Source: Prochlorococcus sp. AG-402-M15
GTDB taxonomy: Bacteria > Cyanobacteriota > Cyanobacteriia > PCC-6307 > Cyanobiaceae
Assembly (NCBI GenBank): GCA_003216615.1
Contig: QCIP01000012.1
Span: 1 to 56,412, forward strand
Direction: 5' to 3'
DNA: 56,412 nt
The position numbers were made by a program, and so were the translations under genes. The notes beneath the pieces are model-generated. The model ran no database searches. It had not been told where the DNA came from and saw nothing but the letters and a program-made list of their open reading frames with translations. The stretch's first letter is position 1. Every line of letters begins with the position of its first letter. This document shows positions 1-9,442 of the stretch, in pieces.

Positions 1-1
1 A

Positions 2-2263
2 AAAACTAACAAATCTGGGAATGAAAAAATAGTTGTAAAGAATAACGCAAAACAAAATATTGAGACAGCAAAACAGAAGCCGAAAGCTCCCAATAATCGT
101 CCAAATTCTGCCCCTAGTTCCAAAAAACCCCCCCATAGAACATTTTCAAATAATTCTAAAAAACCAGGAAAAACAGACTGGGATGATAGTGCGAAACTTG
201 AAGCATTAAGAGCCAAAAATCACCAAAAACAAAGACAGAAGGTCCATATTATTGGTGAGAATGATGATTCATTAACATCTGAAACCAGTGGATATTCAGG
301 CGAGAAAATTTCAATTTTATCAGCTAGTTTAGCGCGTCCTAAAAAAGAAAAGTCTGATGAACCCAAATCTCAAAAATCTATAAAACAATTTAAGAAAAAG
401 AAAAAAGAGACTACTAGACAAAGACAGAAACGAAGAGCAATGGAATTAAAGGCTGCTAAAGAGGCCAAACAAGTAAGACCTGAAATGATCATAGTTCCAG
501 AAGATAATTTAACAGTTCAAGAATTAGCTGATAAATTAAGTCTCGAAAGTTCTGAAATAATCAAATCTCTTTTCTTTAAAGGAATAACCGCAACTGTAAC
601 TCAATCACTTGACTTAGCAACTATCGAAACAGTAGCCGAAGAATTTGGAGTACCCGTTTTGCAAGATGATATCCAAGAAGCAGCTGAGAAAACAGTTGAT
701 ATGATTGAATCTGATGATATTGATAGTCTTATAAAAAGGCCACCTGTTATTACAGTAATGGGGCATGTAGATCATGGAAAAACAAGTCTTTTAGACTCCA
801 TAAGAGAGTCAAGAGTAGCTTCGGGAGAGGCAGGAGGGATAACTCAACATATAGGAGCTTATCAAGTTGAATTTGAACATGAATCAAAAAAGAAAAAATT
901 AACTTTTCTTGATACCCCTGGTCATGAAGCCTTTACAGCAATGAGGGCAAGAGGTACAAAGGTTACTGATGTAGCTGTTCTTGTGGTGGCGGCAGATGAT
1001 GGTTGCAGACCTCAAACACTTGAGGCAATTAGTCATGCAAGAGCTGCAAAAGTACCGATAGTTGTTGCAATAAATAAAATTGATAAAGAAGGGGCATCGC
1101 CAGACAAAGTCAAACAAGAACTATCAGAAAAGGATTTAATTGCCGAAGATTGGGGAGGAGACACAGTTATGGTTCCTGTAAGTGCAATCAAAAAACAAAA
1201 TATTGATAAATTGCTTGAAATGATTTTATTAGTTTCGGAAGTGGAAGATCTACAAGCAAATCCTGAGAGATCAGCTAAAGGTACTGTAATTGAAGCACAT
1301 CTAGATAAAGCCAAAGGACCTGTAGCTACTTTGTTAGTGCAAAATGGTACATTAAGGTCTGGAGATGTTTTAGCAGCGGGCTCAGTGCTTGGAAAGATTA
1401 GAGCAATGGTTGATGAACATGGCAATAGAATAAAAGAAGCAGGGCCTTCATTCCCAGTAGAGGCATTAGGTTTCAGCGAAGTACCAACTGCAGGTGATGA
1501 ATTTGAAGTTTACTCTGATGAGAAAACTGCTCGAGCTATTGTCGGAGATAGATCTATAGATGCTAGAGCTACAAAATTAGCTCAACAAATGGCTTCTAGA
1601 AGAGTTAGCTTATCATCATTATCAACTCAAGCAAATGATGGAGAATTAAAAGAGTTAAACCTCATTCTCAAAGCTGATGTACAAGGTAGTGTTGAAGCGA
1701 TATTGGGATCACTTGAACAATTACCAAAAAATGAAGTTCAAGTAAGAGTTCTACTTTCAGCTCCAGGAGAAATAACTGAGACAGACATAGATCTCGCAGC
1801 TGCCTCAGGATCAGTAATCATTGGGTTTAACACCTCATTAGCGTCTGGAGCAAAAAGAGCAGCTGATGCTAATGATGTTGATATAAGAGAATATGAAGTA
1901 ATCTACAAACTTCTAGAAGATATTCAGTTGGCTATGGAAGGTCTACTTGAACCAGATCTTGTTGAAGAGCCCTTAGGTAAAGCTGAGGTTCGAGCAACTT
2001 TCGCAGTTGGCAAAGGAGCTATAGCAGGCTGTTATATACAAACTGGTAAATTACAAAGAAATTGCTCTATTAGAGTTATGAGGTCAGATAAAATAATTTT
2101 TGAGGGAAATTTAGACTCTCTAAAAAGATCTAAAGATGATGCAAAAGAAGTAAATACAGGATTTGAATGTGGAGTTGGCTGTGATAAGTTCTCTTCATGG
2201 ATTGAGGGTGATGTAATAGAGGCATTCAAATTTGTAACTAAAAAGAGGACTTTAACTCATTAA
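2..2263 (+). CDS. infB: Translation initiation factor IF-2 (5' end outside window)
   Basis: GTPase that delivers initiator tRNA to the 30S subunit and promotes 50S joining. The reading frame is open from base 2, so the window holds the last 753 codons and lacks the true start. The first ~140 visible residues are Lys/Gln/Pro-rich low complexity, as in the variable N-terminal region of IF-2. An IF2_N-like segment follows (VQELADKLS...), then the G domain with G1 GHVDHGKT (from nt 761), G3 DTPGH (from nt 911) and G4 NKID (from nt 1072). Beta-barrel domains and the fMet-tRNA-binding C-terminal domain come next. The protein ends with TKKRTLTH and looks intact downstream. A convergent small gene follows 17 bp later with no obvious terminator between them. 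Confidence 0.98.
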   Translation, partial: KTNKSGNEKIVVKNNAKQNIETAKQKPKAPNNRPNSAPSSKKPPHRTFSNNSKKPGKTDWDDSAKLEALRAKNHQKQRQKVHIIGENDDSLTSETSGYSGEKISILSASLARPKKEKSDEPKSQKSIKQFKKKKKETTRQRQKRRAMELKAAKEAKQVRPEMIIVPEDNLTVQELADKLSLESSEIIKSLFFKGITATVTQSLDLATIETVAEEFGVPVLQDDIQEAAEKTVDMIESDDIDSLIKRPPVITVMGHVDHGKTSLLDSIRESRVASGEAGGITQHIGAYQVEFEHESKKKKLTFLDTPGHEAFTAMRARGTKVTDVAVLVVAADDGCRPQTLEAISHARAAKVPIVVAINKIDKEGASPDKVKQELSEKDLIAEDWGGDTVMVPVSAIKKQNIDKLLEMILLVSEVEDLQANPERSAKGTVIEAHLDKAKGPVATLLVQNGTLRSGDVLAAGSVLGKIRAMVDEHGNRIKEAGPSFPVEALGFSEVPTAGDEFEVYSDEKTARAIVGDRSIDARATKLAQQMASRRVSLSSLSTQANDGELKELNLILKADVQGSVEAILGSLEQLPKNEVQVRVLLSAPGEITETDIDLAAASGSVIIGFNTSLASGAKRAADANDVDIREYEVIYKLLEDIQLAMEGLLEPDLVEEPLGKAEVRATFAVGKGAIAGCYIQTGKLQRNCSIRVMRSDKIIFEGNLDSLKRSKDDAKEVNTGFECGVGCDKFSSWIEGDVIEAFKFVTKKRTLTH

Positions 2264-2280
2264 ATTGAATATTTAACTTT

Positions 2281-2517
2281 TTAATCTTTATTTTTATCAA
2301 GGAATAATAAAATTGGAAATAGTATACAAGCTCCAATTTGTATAAAAAGGTTATTTTGCTGCAATTCATTTCCGTTGGCAATTTTTGAGAGCATTATTAG
2401 AAGTCCTAAAAATGCCGAACCACTAAAAGCAATCCATAATATTCTCCTTAATCCCTTGAAAGGATTCTGGGATTCTTTCAATAGTTTCTTTTTTAACTCA
2501 GGATCTATTTTTGACAT
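2281..2517 (-). CDS. Small two-helix membrane protein, LPA1/Rep27-like (DUF3493-type)
   Basis: A 78-residue protein with a charged N-terminus (SKIDPELKKKLLKESQNPFKGLRRILW) followed by two hydrophobic segments that look like transmembrane helices (about residues 27-45 and 56-72). The layout resembles the short cyanobacterial DUF3493 family. As I recall, that family is related to the membrane part of plant LPA1/REP27, a photosystem II assembly factor. I infer a thylakoid or plasma-membrane protein, possibly linked to PSII; the role is not demonstrated by this sequence. I chose the ATG at 2515-2517 because the upstream in-frame alternative (2529) is a TTG. The gene is convergent with infB and its 5' end faces tRNA-Thr. 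Confidence 0.6.
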   Translation of the reverse strand: MSKIDPELKKKLLKESQNPFKGLRRILWIAFSGSAFLGLLIMLSKIANGNELQQNNLFIQIGACILFPILLFLDKNKD

Positions 2518-2573
2518 AAATTCTTTCAAATATAGAATTTAGTCTATAACGAAAATATCAATTTTTTAATATT

Positions 2574-2645
2574 GCCGATATAGCTCAGCGGTAGAGCAAC
2601 TGTCTCGTAAACAGTAGGTCATTGGTTCGATTCCAATTATCGGCA
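2574..2645 (+). tRNA. tRNA-Thr (anticodon CGT)
   Basis: A 72-nt cloverleaf. The acceptor stem GCCGATA pairs with TATCGGC and the discriminator base is A at 2645. The D-arm is GCTC...GAGC. The anticodon stem ACTGT/ACAGT encloses loop CTCGTAA, which gives anticodon CGT (codon ACG). The T-arm contains GGTTCGATTCC. No CCA is encoded. It stands alone, upstream of a 301-bp intergenic region. Confidence 0.97.
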
Positions 2646-2946
2646 TTTAGAAAGGAATTTAAAACAAAAATAATTTAAATATTTGGAATTTGAAAGTCTA
2701 AATATATTTTTAAAAGTATTTATTGCTATTACTTACTATTACTTACATATGATATTTTGGCGAATGAATTATATTTTTTTTATGAGGGATTTTATGCATT
2801 ATCAAGAAAGATAGATAGATCAATTAAAACGCAACATTTATATTGGCTATATATATTTTTCGATATTTGTAATTATAAAAATCTTCATTAGTGTTCCCAA
2901 AGATTTTTAATTTCGCCAAATTAGTAATAAAGTAGTTAGATTCTTA
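2646..2946. other. 301-bp intergenic region upstream of the radical SAM gene
   Basis: Very AT-rich, with no plausible ORF longer than about ten codons. It holds a perfect 10-bp tandem repeat (CTATTACTTA twice, 2726-2745) and a -10-like TATATT at 2770-2775. If that box is used, the downstream gene would have a leader of about 165 nt. Nothing else recognisable was seen. Confidence 0.6.
2732..2749 (+). promoter_or_regulatory. HLR1-like direct repeat (possible RpaB site)
   Basis: Two 8-mers, CTTACTAT and CTTACATA, lie 10 bp apart (start to start) and resemble the cyanobacterial HLR1 element of two (G/T)TTACA(A/T)(A/T) half-sites separated by 2 nt. Mismatches are a C at the first position of both half-sites and a T for A in the first. 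The element is centred about 32 bp upstream of a TATATT box (2770-2775), a plausible activator position. The match is imperfect and the region is AT-rich, so this is tentative. Confidence 0.35.
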
Positions 2947-4596
2947 ATGGAGATTAATTCATCAAACTTTCATGGCATGAATTTTAATTTTGAGTTCCAA
3001 AAATTAAATAAAAAAAATTTTCACAGAAAGTACTATGGAAAAATTCTTACTGTTAGGCTTCCATGTAATCCAATATTTCCAATAGGTCCAATTTATTTAG
3101 CAGACCATATTCATAAACTTTTCCCAAAAATTGAGCAGCAATTTATTGATTTAGCAATAATTCCAACTCATGAAGTCACTAAATATTTATCTAGAAAAAT
3201 TGATCAATTTAGACCTCATCTAATTATTTTTTCGTGGAGAGATATTCAAATTTATGCACCTGTAGACGGCAGAAGTGGGAATCCTCTACAAAACTCTTTT
3301 GAAGTTTTCTATTCAAAAAATATCTTAAAAAAAATAAGAGGTTCTTGGGGAGGATTAAAATTAATTGCATCTCACTATGGAGAAATATATAGAAATACTT
3401 CTTTAGTCAAGTTGGGACTTAAAAGAGCACAAAAATATAACAAAGATATAAAAATAATTCTAGGAGGTGGAGCTGTTAGTGTGTTTTATGAACAACTAGG
3501 AAATCTCCTTCCAAAAGGGACTGTAATTTCTGTTGGAGAAGGAGAAAATCTCATAGAGAAAATTATTAGAAATGACTCGATAGAGGAAGAAAGATGCTAT
3601 CTTGCTGGACAAAAACCACGTAACAAATTAATACATGAACAGCCCTCAGGCACTGTTAAAACGGCATGCAATTATAAATACATTAAATCCATATGGCCAG
3701 AATTCAATTGGTACATAGAAGCTGGAGATTACTATGTAGGGGTCCAAACAAAAAGAGGTTGTCCTCATAATTGTTGTTTCTGTGTTTATACAGTTGTAGA
3801 AGGCAAGCAAGTTCGTGTTAATCCTGTTAACGAAGTAATCAAAGAAATGAAGCAACTATATGAAATTGGAGTAAGGGGATTTTGGTTCACTGATGCACAG
3901 TTTATTCCAGCAAAAAAACATATTGAAGATGCAAAAACACTACTGCAAGCTATTAAAGATCAAGGTTGGGACGATATTAATTGGGCTGCATACATAAGGG
4001 CGGATAATATTGATGCCGATCTTGCTAAGCTTATGGTAGATACAGGTATGAGCTATTTTGAAATAGGTATCACTTCAGGATCGCAGGAACTTGTAAGAAA
4101 AATGAGATTAGCATATGACCTTGAAACAGTTTTAGATAATTGCAGAATGCTAGTTAAATCAGGCTTCAAGAATCACGTTTCAGTAAACTATTCATTTAAT
4201 GTTTTTGATGAAACACCAAGTACCATAAGACAAACTATTGCTTATCACAGGGAACTAGAAAATATTTTTGGAAAAGGCTTAGTTGATCCAGCTATATTTT
4301 TTATTGGATTACAACCTCACACTCTTCTTGAGAAGTACGCTTTAGAACAAAAAATATTAAAACCTAACTATAATCCAATGAGTATGATGCCCTGGACAGC
4401 AAGAAAACTTTTATGGAATCCAGGCTCTTTAGGTGAAAAACTTGGTCAAGTTTGCTTAGAAGCTTTTGATAATAAAGAAGATGAATTTGGTAAAACAGTT
4501 ATCAACATTCTTGAGAGAGAATATGGTAAATCATCTTTAAAAGAATCCTTGAAAGTTCGTCCATTATCAGAAAGAAAGTTAGCCCACCTTAAATAA
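2947..4596 (+). CDS. B12-binding-domain-type radical SAM protein
   Basis: A 549-residue radical SAM enzyme. The SAM/[4Fe-4S] motif is C272-x3-C276-x2-C279 (RGCPHNCCFCVY). The preceding ~200 residues look like a B12-binding-like Rossmann domain (ILGGGAVSVFYEQLGNLLPKGTVISVGEGENLIEKII). The TIM-barrel part continues with FTDAQFIP, NWAAYIRADNI and ITSGSQELVRKM, typical of this class. I recall close marine cyanobacterial homologues annotated as a photosystem II high-light-acclimation radical SAM protein; I have not verified this and the substrate is unknown to me. The ATG start is the first in frame after an AT-rich leader. The gene is separate from its neighbours and convergent with clpS (16-bp gap). 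Confidence 0.85.
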   Translation: MEINSSNFHGMNFNFEFQKLNKKNFHRKYYGKILTVRLPCNPIFPIGPIYLADHIHKLFPKIEQQFIDLAIIPTHEVTKYLSRKIDQFRPHLIIFSWRDIQIYAPVDGRSGNPLQNSFEVFYSKNILKKIRGSWGGLKLIASHYGEIYRNTSLVKLGLKRAQKYNKDIKIILGGGAVSVFYEQLGNLLPKGTVISVGEGENLIEKIIRNDSIEEERCYLAGQKPRNKLIHEQPSGTVKTACNYKYIKSIWPEFNWYIEAGDYYVGVQTKRGCPHNCCFCVYTVVEGKQVRVNPVNEVIKEMKQLYEIGVRGFWFTDAQFIPAKKHIEDAKTLLQAIKDQGWDDINWAAYIRADNIDADLAKLMVDTGMSYFEIGITSGSQELVRKMRLAYDLETVLDNCRMLVKSGFKNHVSVNYSFNVFDETPSTIRQTIAYHRELENIFGKGLVDPAIFFIGLQPHTLLEKYALEQKILKPNYNPMSMMPWTARKLLWNPGSLGEKLGQVCLEAFDNKEDEFGKTVINILEREYGKSSLKESLKVRPLSERKLAHLK

Positions 4597-4612
4597 TATA
4601 TTAAACCTTTTA

Positions 4613-4930
4613 TTAATCTTCTTTTTCAATAGAACTAGAGATCCCTTTAGATTTTAATGACTCTGAATAAAATTCTGCCGGCTCTAGATCACAAACAATT
4701 ACTAAGCCTACACCAGTATTATGAGCCTCTAGCATTATGGAAATTGCATCCTGCTCACTTAATTGCGGAACAACCTCCCTTAATGAAATAGTGACATACT
4801 CCATAGAATTCACTGGATCATTGTGAAGTAAAACCTTATATTGTGGAAATTTATTTTTTAATTCAGCTGGTTTCTTTTCAATTACTGCTGAATTATTATT
4901 TAAACTTTGTTCTGACTTTATAAAAAGCAT
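4613..4930 (-). CDS. clpS: ATP-dependent Clp protease adaptor ClpS
   Basis: A 105-residue ClpS-family adaptor that hands N-degron substrates to the ClpC/ClpAP-type chaperone-protease. An N-terminal flexible tail of about 30 residues precedes the core YKVLLHNDPVNSMEYV, which holds the Asn-Asp of the N-degron pocket. The later segment MLEAHNTGVGLVIV carries the conserved His. The C-terminus EFYSESLKSKGI is also typical. It lies 37 bp downstream of dapL on the same strand, so the two may be cotranscribed. Cyanobacteria can carry two ClpS paralogues and I cannot tell which one this is. Confidence 0.93.
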   Translation of the reverse strand: MLFIKSEQSLNNNSAVIEKKPAELKNKFPQYKVLLHNDPVNSMEYVTISLREVVPQLSEQDAISIMLEAHNTGVGLVIVCDLEPAEFYSESLKSKGISSSIEKED

Positions 4931-4967
4931 TTAAATTTCTTAATCTTAATTGTGATAATCAATATAA

Positions 4968-6194
4968 TTATATATTAATTATTCTTTCCATTGCATCAAT
5001 GACATTTGATCGGGAATTAAAAGCTGACAAACGAAAATAACCTTCCCCAGATAATCCAAATCCGCTCCCGGGTGTTCCCACGACACTAACTTTTTGAAGA
5101 AGAAAATCAAAAAAGTCCCAAGATGTCATTTGATCGGGAACTTTAATCCAGATATAAGGAGCATTATCTCCACCATAAACTTTATATCCTGCAGCATGAA
5201 GTTTATTTTTCATAATTTTTGCATTTTCCATATAAAAATCAATTAAAGCTCTTACCTCTTTTTTTCCTTGAAGAGAATAAACTGCCTCTGCTCCTCTTTG
5301 AACAATATAACTTACTCCATTGAATTTAGTTGATTGTCGCCTATTCCAAAGAGGCCATAATTCAATCTTCTCATTAGTTGAGCTTAAACCTTTGAGATCT
5401 TTTGGTATTACAGTATAGGCACACCTTACTCCGGTAAATCCTGCGTTCTTTGAAAAAGATCTAAATTCAATCGCACAATCTTTTGCCCCCTCAATCTCAT
5501 ATATTGAGTGAGGAATATCCTTATCTTGAATAAATGCTTCATAAGCTGCATCAAAAAGAATTAAAGATTTGTTTTGAATAGCATAGTCAACCCACTTTTT
5601 TAAGGCTTCTTTGCTGAGTGTTGCTCCAGTAGGATTATTTGGAAAACAAAGATATAAAATATCAACTTTATTTTTTGGTAGTTCTGGCAGAAAGTTATTT
5701 TCTTCTTTTATTGCAAGATATGTCAATCCATTATAAGTTCCATTTTCAAGAGCATCTCCAGTTCTTCCTGTCATAACGTTACTATCCACATAAACAGGGT
5801 AAACAGGATCAGTAACAGCAATTGAATTATCTTTGCCAAGAATATCTAAAATATTGCTACTGTCGCATTTAGAACCATCTGAAACAAATATTTCTTCAGG
5901 TGAAATTTTACAGCCTCTTGAAATAAAATCATGGTCAGATATTTTTTCTCTCAGCCAAGAATAACCTTGTTCTGGTCCATAACCTCTAAAACCTTTAGTT
6001 GTTCCCATATCACTTAAAGCATCACTCATGGCATCTCTACAAGCTTTAGGTAATGGTTCTGTCACGTCTCCTATTCCAAGCTTAATTAAGTTAGTACTCT
6101 TATTTGATTGAGAATATATTTTTATCCTTTTAGCAATCTCAGGAAATAAGTAGCCAGCTTTGAGTTTTAAATAATTTTCGTTTACTTTAACCAC
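4968..6194 (-). CDS. dapL: LL-diaminopimelate aminotransferase
   Basis: A 408-residue fold-type I PLP aminotransferase of the DapL family. It converts tetrahydrodipicolinate and glutamate directly to LL-diaminopimelate, bypassing the succinylase/acetylase branches and feeding lysine and peptidoglycan synthesis. Family features seen are the N-terminus [19 protein letters not shown], the [10 protein letters not shown] loop, CFPNNPTGA (cofactor/substrate Asn) and the PLP-lysine motif [12 protein letters not shown] near residue 250. The start codon is GTG (MVKVNENY); I saw no better ATG. The gene is divergent from rne across a 294-bp region and is probably followed by clpS in one transcript. Confidence 0.96.
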   Translation of the reverse strand: MVKVNENYLKLKAGYLFPEIAKRIKIYSQSNKSTNLIKLGIGDVTEPLPKACRDAMSDALSDMGTTKGFRGYGPEQGYSWLREKISDHDFISRGCKISPEEIFVSDGSKCDSSNILDILGKDNSIAVTDPVYPVYVDSNVMTGRTGDALENGTYNGLTYLAIKEENNFLPELPKNKVDILYLCFPNNPTGATLSKEALKKWVDYAIQNKSLILFDAAYEAFIQDKDIPHSIYEIEGAKDCAIEFRSFSKNAGFTGVRCAYTVIPKDLKGLSSTNEKIELWPLWNRRQSTKFNGVSYIVQRGAEAVYSLQGKKEVRALIDFYMENAKIMKNKLHAAGYKVYGGDNAPYIWIKVPDQMTSWDFFDFLLQKVSVVGTPGSGFGLSGEGYFRLSAFNSRSNVIDAMERIINI

Positions 6195-6222
6195 TTTAAA
6201 TAAAAAACTTAAACAATATTAG

Positions 6223-6228
6223 GATAAT
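6223..6228 (+). promoter_or_regulatory. Candidate -10 box for rne
   Basis: GATAAT lies 261 bp upstream of the rne start. If used, transcription would start near 6236 and the rne mRNA would carry a leader of about 250 nt containing the inverted repeats at 6269-6370. No clear -35 was seen. This is inference only. Confidence 0.3.
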
Positions 6229-6268
6229 AGATCCACGTGCTTTAGTGGCGATTAGATGTTAAAGTTAT

Positions 6269-6370
6269 TCTAGTTGTGATTAGAACTAGAGATAATCACG
6301 GCTATGAATTCAACTTCAAATAGTTTGAAAGTCGTCTAAAGCTTTATATATAGCAGAATCCAATTGCTAT
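6269..6370 (+). promoter_or_regulatory. Structured leader upstream of rne (competing hairpins)
   Basis: Several perfect inverted repeats lie close together. Stem A is TCTAGTT (6269-6275) with AACTAGA (6284-6290). Stem B is GTGATTA (6276-6282) with TAATCAC (6293-6299). The 5' arm of B lies in the loop of A, so the two are mutually exclusive or form a strained pseudoknot. Two further hairpins follow: TTCAAA/TTTGAA (6315-6320, 6324-6329) and ATAGCA/TGCTAT (6350-6355, 6365-6370). The rest, up to the start codon at 6489, is AU-rich and looks unstructured. RNase E is autoregulated through its mRNA leader in Escherichia coli, so a similar role here is a reasonable inference. A DNA operator for divergent dapL is the alternative. 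Confidence 0.5.
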
Positions 6371-6488
6371 TAACTTTAATTTTAAAAAGTAAATAATACT
6401 AGTTTTAAAAAATTGCTTTCTTAAAAAATAAAAATTTAACATTTACTTTAGATGTTTTTCAAAATTCAAACCATTCGTAATCAACTAT

Positions 6489-8312
6489 ATGTCTCAGCAA
6501 ATTATCATCGCTGAGCAGGCTCGAATTGCAGCACTTCTCAAAGATGATCGAGTTGATGAATTAATCGTCGCACAAGGTCAATATCAAATTGGTGATATTT
6601 TTGTGGGAACAGTTGAAAATGTTCTTCCTGGAATTGATGCCGCTTTCATAAATATTGGCGAAAGTGAAAAGAATGGATTCATCCATGTATCAGATTTAGG
6701 TCCTTTAAGACTCAAAAAAGGAATATTAGGAATAACAGAATTACTAGAACCAAAACAAAAAGTTTTAGTACAGGTAATTAAGGAACCCACAGGATCTAAA
6801 GGGCCTAGGCTCACCGGGAGTATTTCACTACCTGGCAAATACTTGATATTGCAGCCATATGGTCAAGGCGTAAATATTTCTAGAAAAGTAAATACAGAAA
6901 CAGAAAGAAGCCGTTTAAAAGCTCTTGGGGTTTTAATAAAACCATCTTCCACAGGGTTACTATTTAGAACAGAAGCCGAAAATATTAAAGAGGAACTACT
7001 TATTGAAGATTTAGAAGATTTAATTCAACAATGGGAAAATATTTTAAAAGTTTCTGAAACTTCTAATCCGCCAAATTTAATAAAAAGAGATGATGATTTT
7101 TCTCTTAAGATTTTAAGAGATCATGTTAATTCATCAACTAAAAAGATCATTATAGATAGTCAACTTTCAGTCAAAAGAGCGAAAGATTTTTTAATAAACT
7201 ATGAATCAAATATAGATATTGAATTTCACAATAACGAATTAAGCCAACATATTTTAGAAAATTATGAAATTCAGAAAACAATTCAAAAAGCTCTTCAACC
7301 TAGAGTAGATCTGCCTTCAGGTGGTTATATAATTATTGAGCCAACTGAAGCTTTAACAGTAATTGATGTAAACTCTGGATCATTTACTAGATCTGCGAAC
7401 TCAAGACAAACTGTTTTATGGACGAATTGCGAAGCAGCAGTAGAAATCTCAAGACAAATGAAATTAAGAAATATAGGTGGAGTAATTGTAGTAGATTTTA
7501 TTGATATGGAATCTAGAAGAGATCAATTTCAGTTACTTGAGCATTTTACTTCAGCAATAAAAGATGATTCCGCTAGGCCGCAGATTGCTCAGCTTACTGA
7601 ATTAGGTTTAGTTGAGTTAACCAGAAAAAGACAAGGCCAAAATATATATGAATTATTCAGTAAAAAATGTTCTTCTTGCAATGGTATGGGCCATGTAGAA
7701 AATAAATTAAATTTTGAAATTTCTAATCCTAAAATAAATAATGTTGAAGAAAAACCTAATAAATCAAACAGTACAAAATCTTTAGATACTGATTCTTCTC
7801 AATCAACTGATAGTAAAGAAAAAATAATTGAAAAAGAATTACCTCATTCCAAGAATCTAAATAAGGTTGAAGATTTTAACAAAAAAGAAAATAGTAATGA
7901 TGATTCGTACACATTAAATTCAAAAGAAAAAAATATAATAACAGTTGACCTTTCTAATGATGAAAAAATTGTTTTCAGTCAATTAGGTATTAATCCACTA
8001 ATAAAATTAGGGAAAGAATATCTAATTAGCAATAATTTTGTTCGCTTAAAGGACAATAGCAAAGAAAAAGAAAATACTTTAGATAATAAAAAAACTACAA
8101 CGAAACATTTAAACAAAATAAAAAAATTTAAAGATGCGGAAGAGATTGAGACTAATATTGAGATAAATGCAAATTCCAAAAATAAATCAACCATTAAGAT
8201 TAATGATAATAAAGAAGTTTTATCTATAGATAAGAAAGATGAAACGGAACTCAAAGATGAGATAAGCAATGCAAGAAAAACAAGAAGAAGATCTTCAGCA
8301 AGTATTGAATAA
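6489..8312 (+). CDS. rne: Ribonuclease E
   Basis: A 607-residue endoribonuclease for mRNA decay and RNA processing. The N-terminal part holds the S1-like RNA-binding domain ([20 protein letters not shown]), the 5'-sensor region and the DNase I-like catalytic part with VIDVNSG and VVDFIDM (metal-binding Asp residues). A zinc-link CSSC follows near residue 395. The last ~200 residues are Lys/Asn/Ser-rich low complexity, as in short cyanobacterial RNase E. Residues 596-604 read RKTRRRSSA. This closely resembles the arginine-rich nonapeptide (RRRRRRSSA-type) reported to recruit polynucleotide phosphorylase in cyanobacteria. The last 44 nt overlap rnhB in another frame. The upstream region is unusually structured. 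Confidence 0.96.
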   Translation: MSQQIIIAEQARIAALLKDDRVDELIVAQGQYQIGDIFVGTVENVLPGIDAAFINIGESEKNGFIHVSDLGPLRLKKGILGITELLEPKQKVLVQVIKEPTGSKGPRLTGSISLPGKYLILQPYGQGVNISRKVNTETERSRLKALGVLIKPSSTGLLFRTEAENIKEELLIEDLEDLIQQWENILKVSETSNPPNLIKRDDDFSLKILRDHVNSSTKKIIIDSQLSVKRAKDFLINYESNIDIEFHNNELSQHILENYEIQKTIQKALQPRVDLPSGGYIIIEPTEALTVIDVNSGSFTRSANSRQTVLWTNCEAAVEISRQMKLRNIGGVIVVDFIDMESRRDQFQLLEHFTSAIKDDSARPQIAQLTELGLVELTRKRQGQNIYELFSKKCSSCNGMGHVENKLNFEISNPKINNVEEKPNKSNSTKSLDTDSSQSTDSKEKIIEKELPHSKNLNKVEDFNKKENSNDDSYTLNSKEKNIITVDLSNDEKIVFSQLGINPLIKLGKEYLISNNFVRLKDNSKEKENTLDNKKTTTKHLNKIKKFKDAEEIETNIEINANSKNKSTIKINDNKEVLSIDKKDETELKDEISNARKTRRRSSASIE

Positions 8313-8886
8313 AGGAAACGAAGTTGGAATAGATGAAGTGGGGAGGGGAGCAATTTTTGGTCCAGTTTTCTCAGCAGTTGTAGTATTAACTGAAAAAAAT
8401 AAACTCATATTAAAACAATTTGGGGTTAAGGATAGTAAAAAAATAACTCCCCAAAAAAGAAAATTACTTTTGCCCAAAATTTTATTACTATCTTCAGATT
8501 ATGGAATTGGGCAATCCTCTGCCAGAGAAATAGATAAGTTCGGCATCAGAGTTGCAACTGAACTTTCAATGATAAGAGCTTTAAAAAAATTGAAAGAAAA
8601 ACCATTTGAAGTAATTATTGATGGTCCATTATTATTAAGACCATGGATGGGAATTCAGAGAAATGTAGTATCAGGAGACTCGAAATTTATTGCAATAGCT
8701 TCAGCAAGTATTGTTGCAAAAGTATCTCGCGATAATCTTATGGAAAGGTTAGAAAAAAAATACTCAGGATACCTAATATTTAAAAATAAAGGTTACGGAA
8801 CAAGAGAGCATATTTCAATTCTCCAAGAAAATGGCATAACTAAACTTCATAGGAAAAGCTTTTTAAAAAAATTAAATTTTATTTAA
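8269..8886 (+). CDS. rnhB: Ribonuclease HII
   Basis: A 205-residue RNase HII that removes ribonucleotides and RNA primers from DNA:RNA hybrids. Motifs seen are GIDEVGRG (catalytic Asp-Glu), [16 protein letters not shown] and the downstream [10 protein letters not shown] with the catalytic Asp. The frame starts at an ATG 44 nt before the rne stop codon. The family core begins only ~20 residues later, so the overlap could be shorter if TTG at about 8305 were used. Even then the start would lie inside rne, so overlap and coupling with rne hold either way. The 3' end overlaps the convergent DUF1997-like gene by 15 bp. Confidence 0.94.
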   Translation: MQEKQEEDLQQVLNKGNEVGIDEVGRGAIFGPVFSAVVVLTEKNKLILKQFGVKDSKKITPQKRKLLLPKILLLSSDYGIGQSSAREIDKFGIRVATELSMIRALKKLKEKPFEVIIDGPLLLRPWMGIQRNVVSGDSKFIAIASASIVAKVSRDNLMERLEKKYSGYLIFKNKGYGTREHISILQENGITKLHRKSFLKKLNFI

Positions 8887-9390
8887 TTCACACCAATCTA
8901 AAAAATCTTTAACTAATTGCTTTTGAACTCTTGATTTTATACCTAACAAAATCCCATTTAATATCGAATGTCCAGTAGATTCCAAGATTTTCTTTGGTAC
9001 CAGTTTCAATAGAGGAGGTTGGCTGACAGATACCCCTAAAAGGGCCTCTCCTTCTAGTCCAATATCAGTTGCTTTCAAATTTGCTTTCAAAATAAGATTG
9101 AAGTCATCTATGATCCCCAAACCATCCAATGTACTTTCAAGAGCACTCATTCTTAAAATTCCATCTTTATTCTCTACCGCAATTGAAACAACAGGGTTAA
9201 TATCTAATTGAAAAACCTTAAAGCTTGTTACTGTATACTTGTACTTACCTTCCCCCTCGGGTACTAATTTTTTGGAGTCCAGCATTGCTCCAACAACTCT
9301 TTCTTCTTCAAAAAGATATTTAGAAAGATATTCTTTTTTTCTTGTTACAGAAAGCTTTAATTTCTGCTTAGCATCAAACGACAATAGCAT
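8872..9390 (-). CDS. Conserved cyanobacterial protein, DUF1997-like
   Basis: A 172-residue soluble protein without a signal peptide or obvious membrane helix. It begins [15 protein letters not shown] and is built largely of alternating beta-type segments ([53 protein letters not shown]). It ends with a helical [17 protein letters not shown]. This matches what I remember of the DUF1997 family, common in cyanobacteria and plastids, with a lipid/SRPBCC-like barrel flavour. No catalytic motif is evident and the function is unknown. It is convergent with rnhB (15-bp overlap) and divergent from pheA across about 50 bp. Confidence 0.7.
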   Translation of the reverse strand: MLLSFDAKQKLKLSVTRKKEYLSKYLFEEERVVGAMLDSKKLVPEGEGKYKYTVTSFKVFQLDINPVVSIAVENKDGILRMSALESTLDGLGIIDDFNLILKANLKATDIGLEGEALLGVSVSQPPLLKLVPKKILESTGHSILNGILLGIKSRVQKQLVKDFLDWCELNKI

Positions 9391-9442
9391 TTTTTATATC
9401 CTTCCAATGCTCATTTGATCCCTTTTTTTTTTACAATTGATC

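Noticed and set aside
1033-1425. Long open frame on the minus strand inside infB
   Set aside because: Antisense shadow of the conserved IF-2 GTPase coding sequence; no RBS or family resemblance.
7979-8353. Hydrophobic 124-codon minus-strand frame across the rne end
   Set aside because: Arises from the Lys/Asn-rich RNase E tail read in reverse (Leu/Phe/Ile-rich artefact); no start signal.
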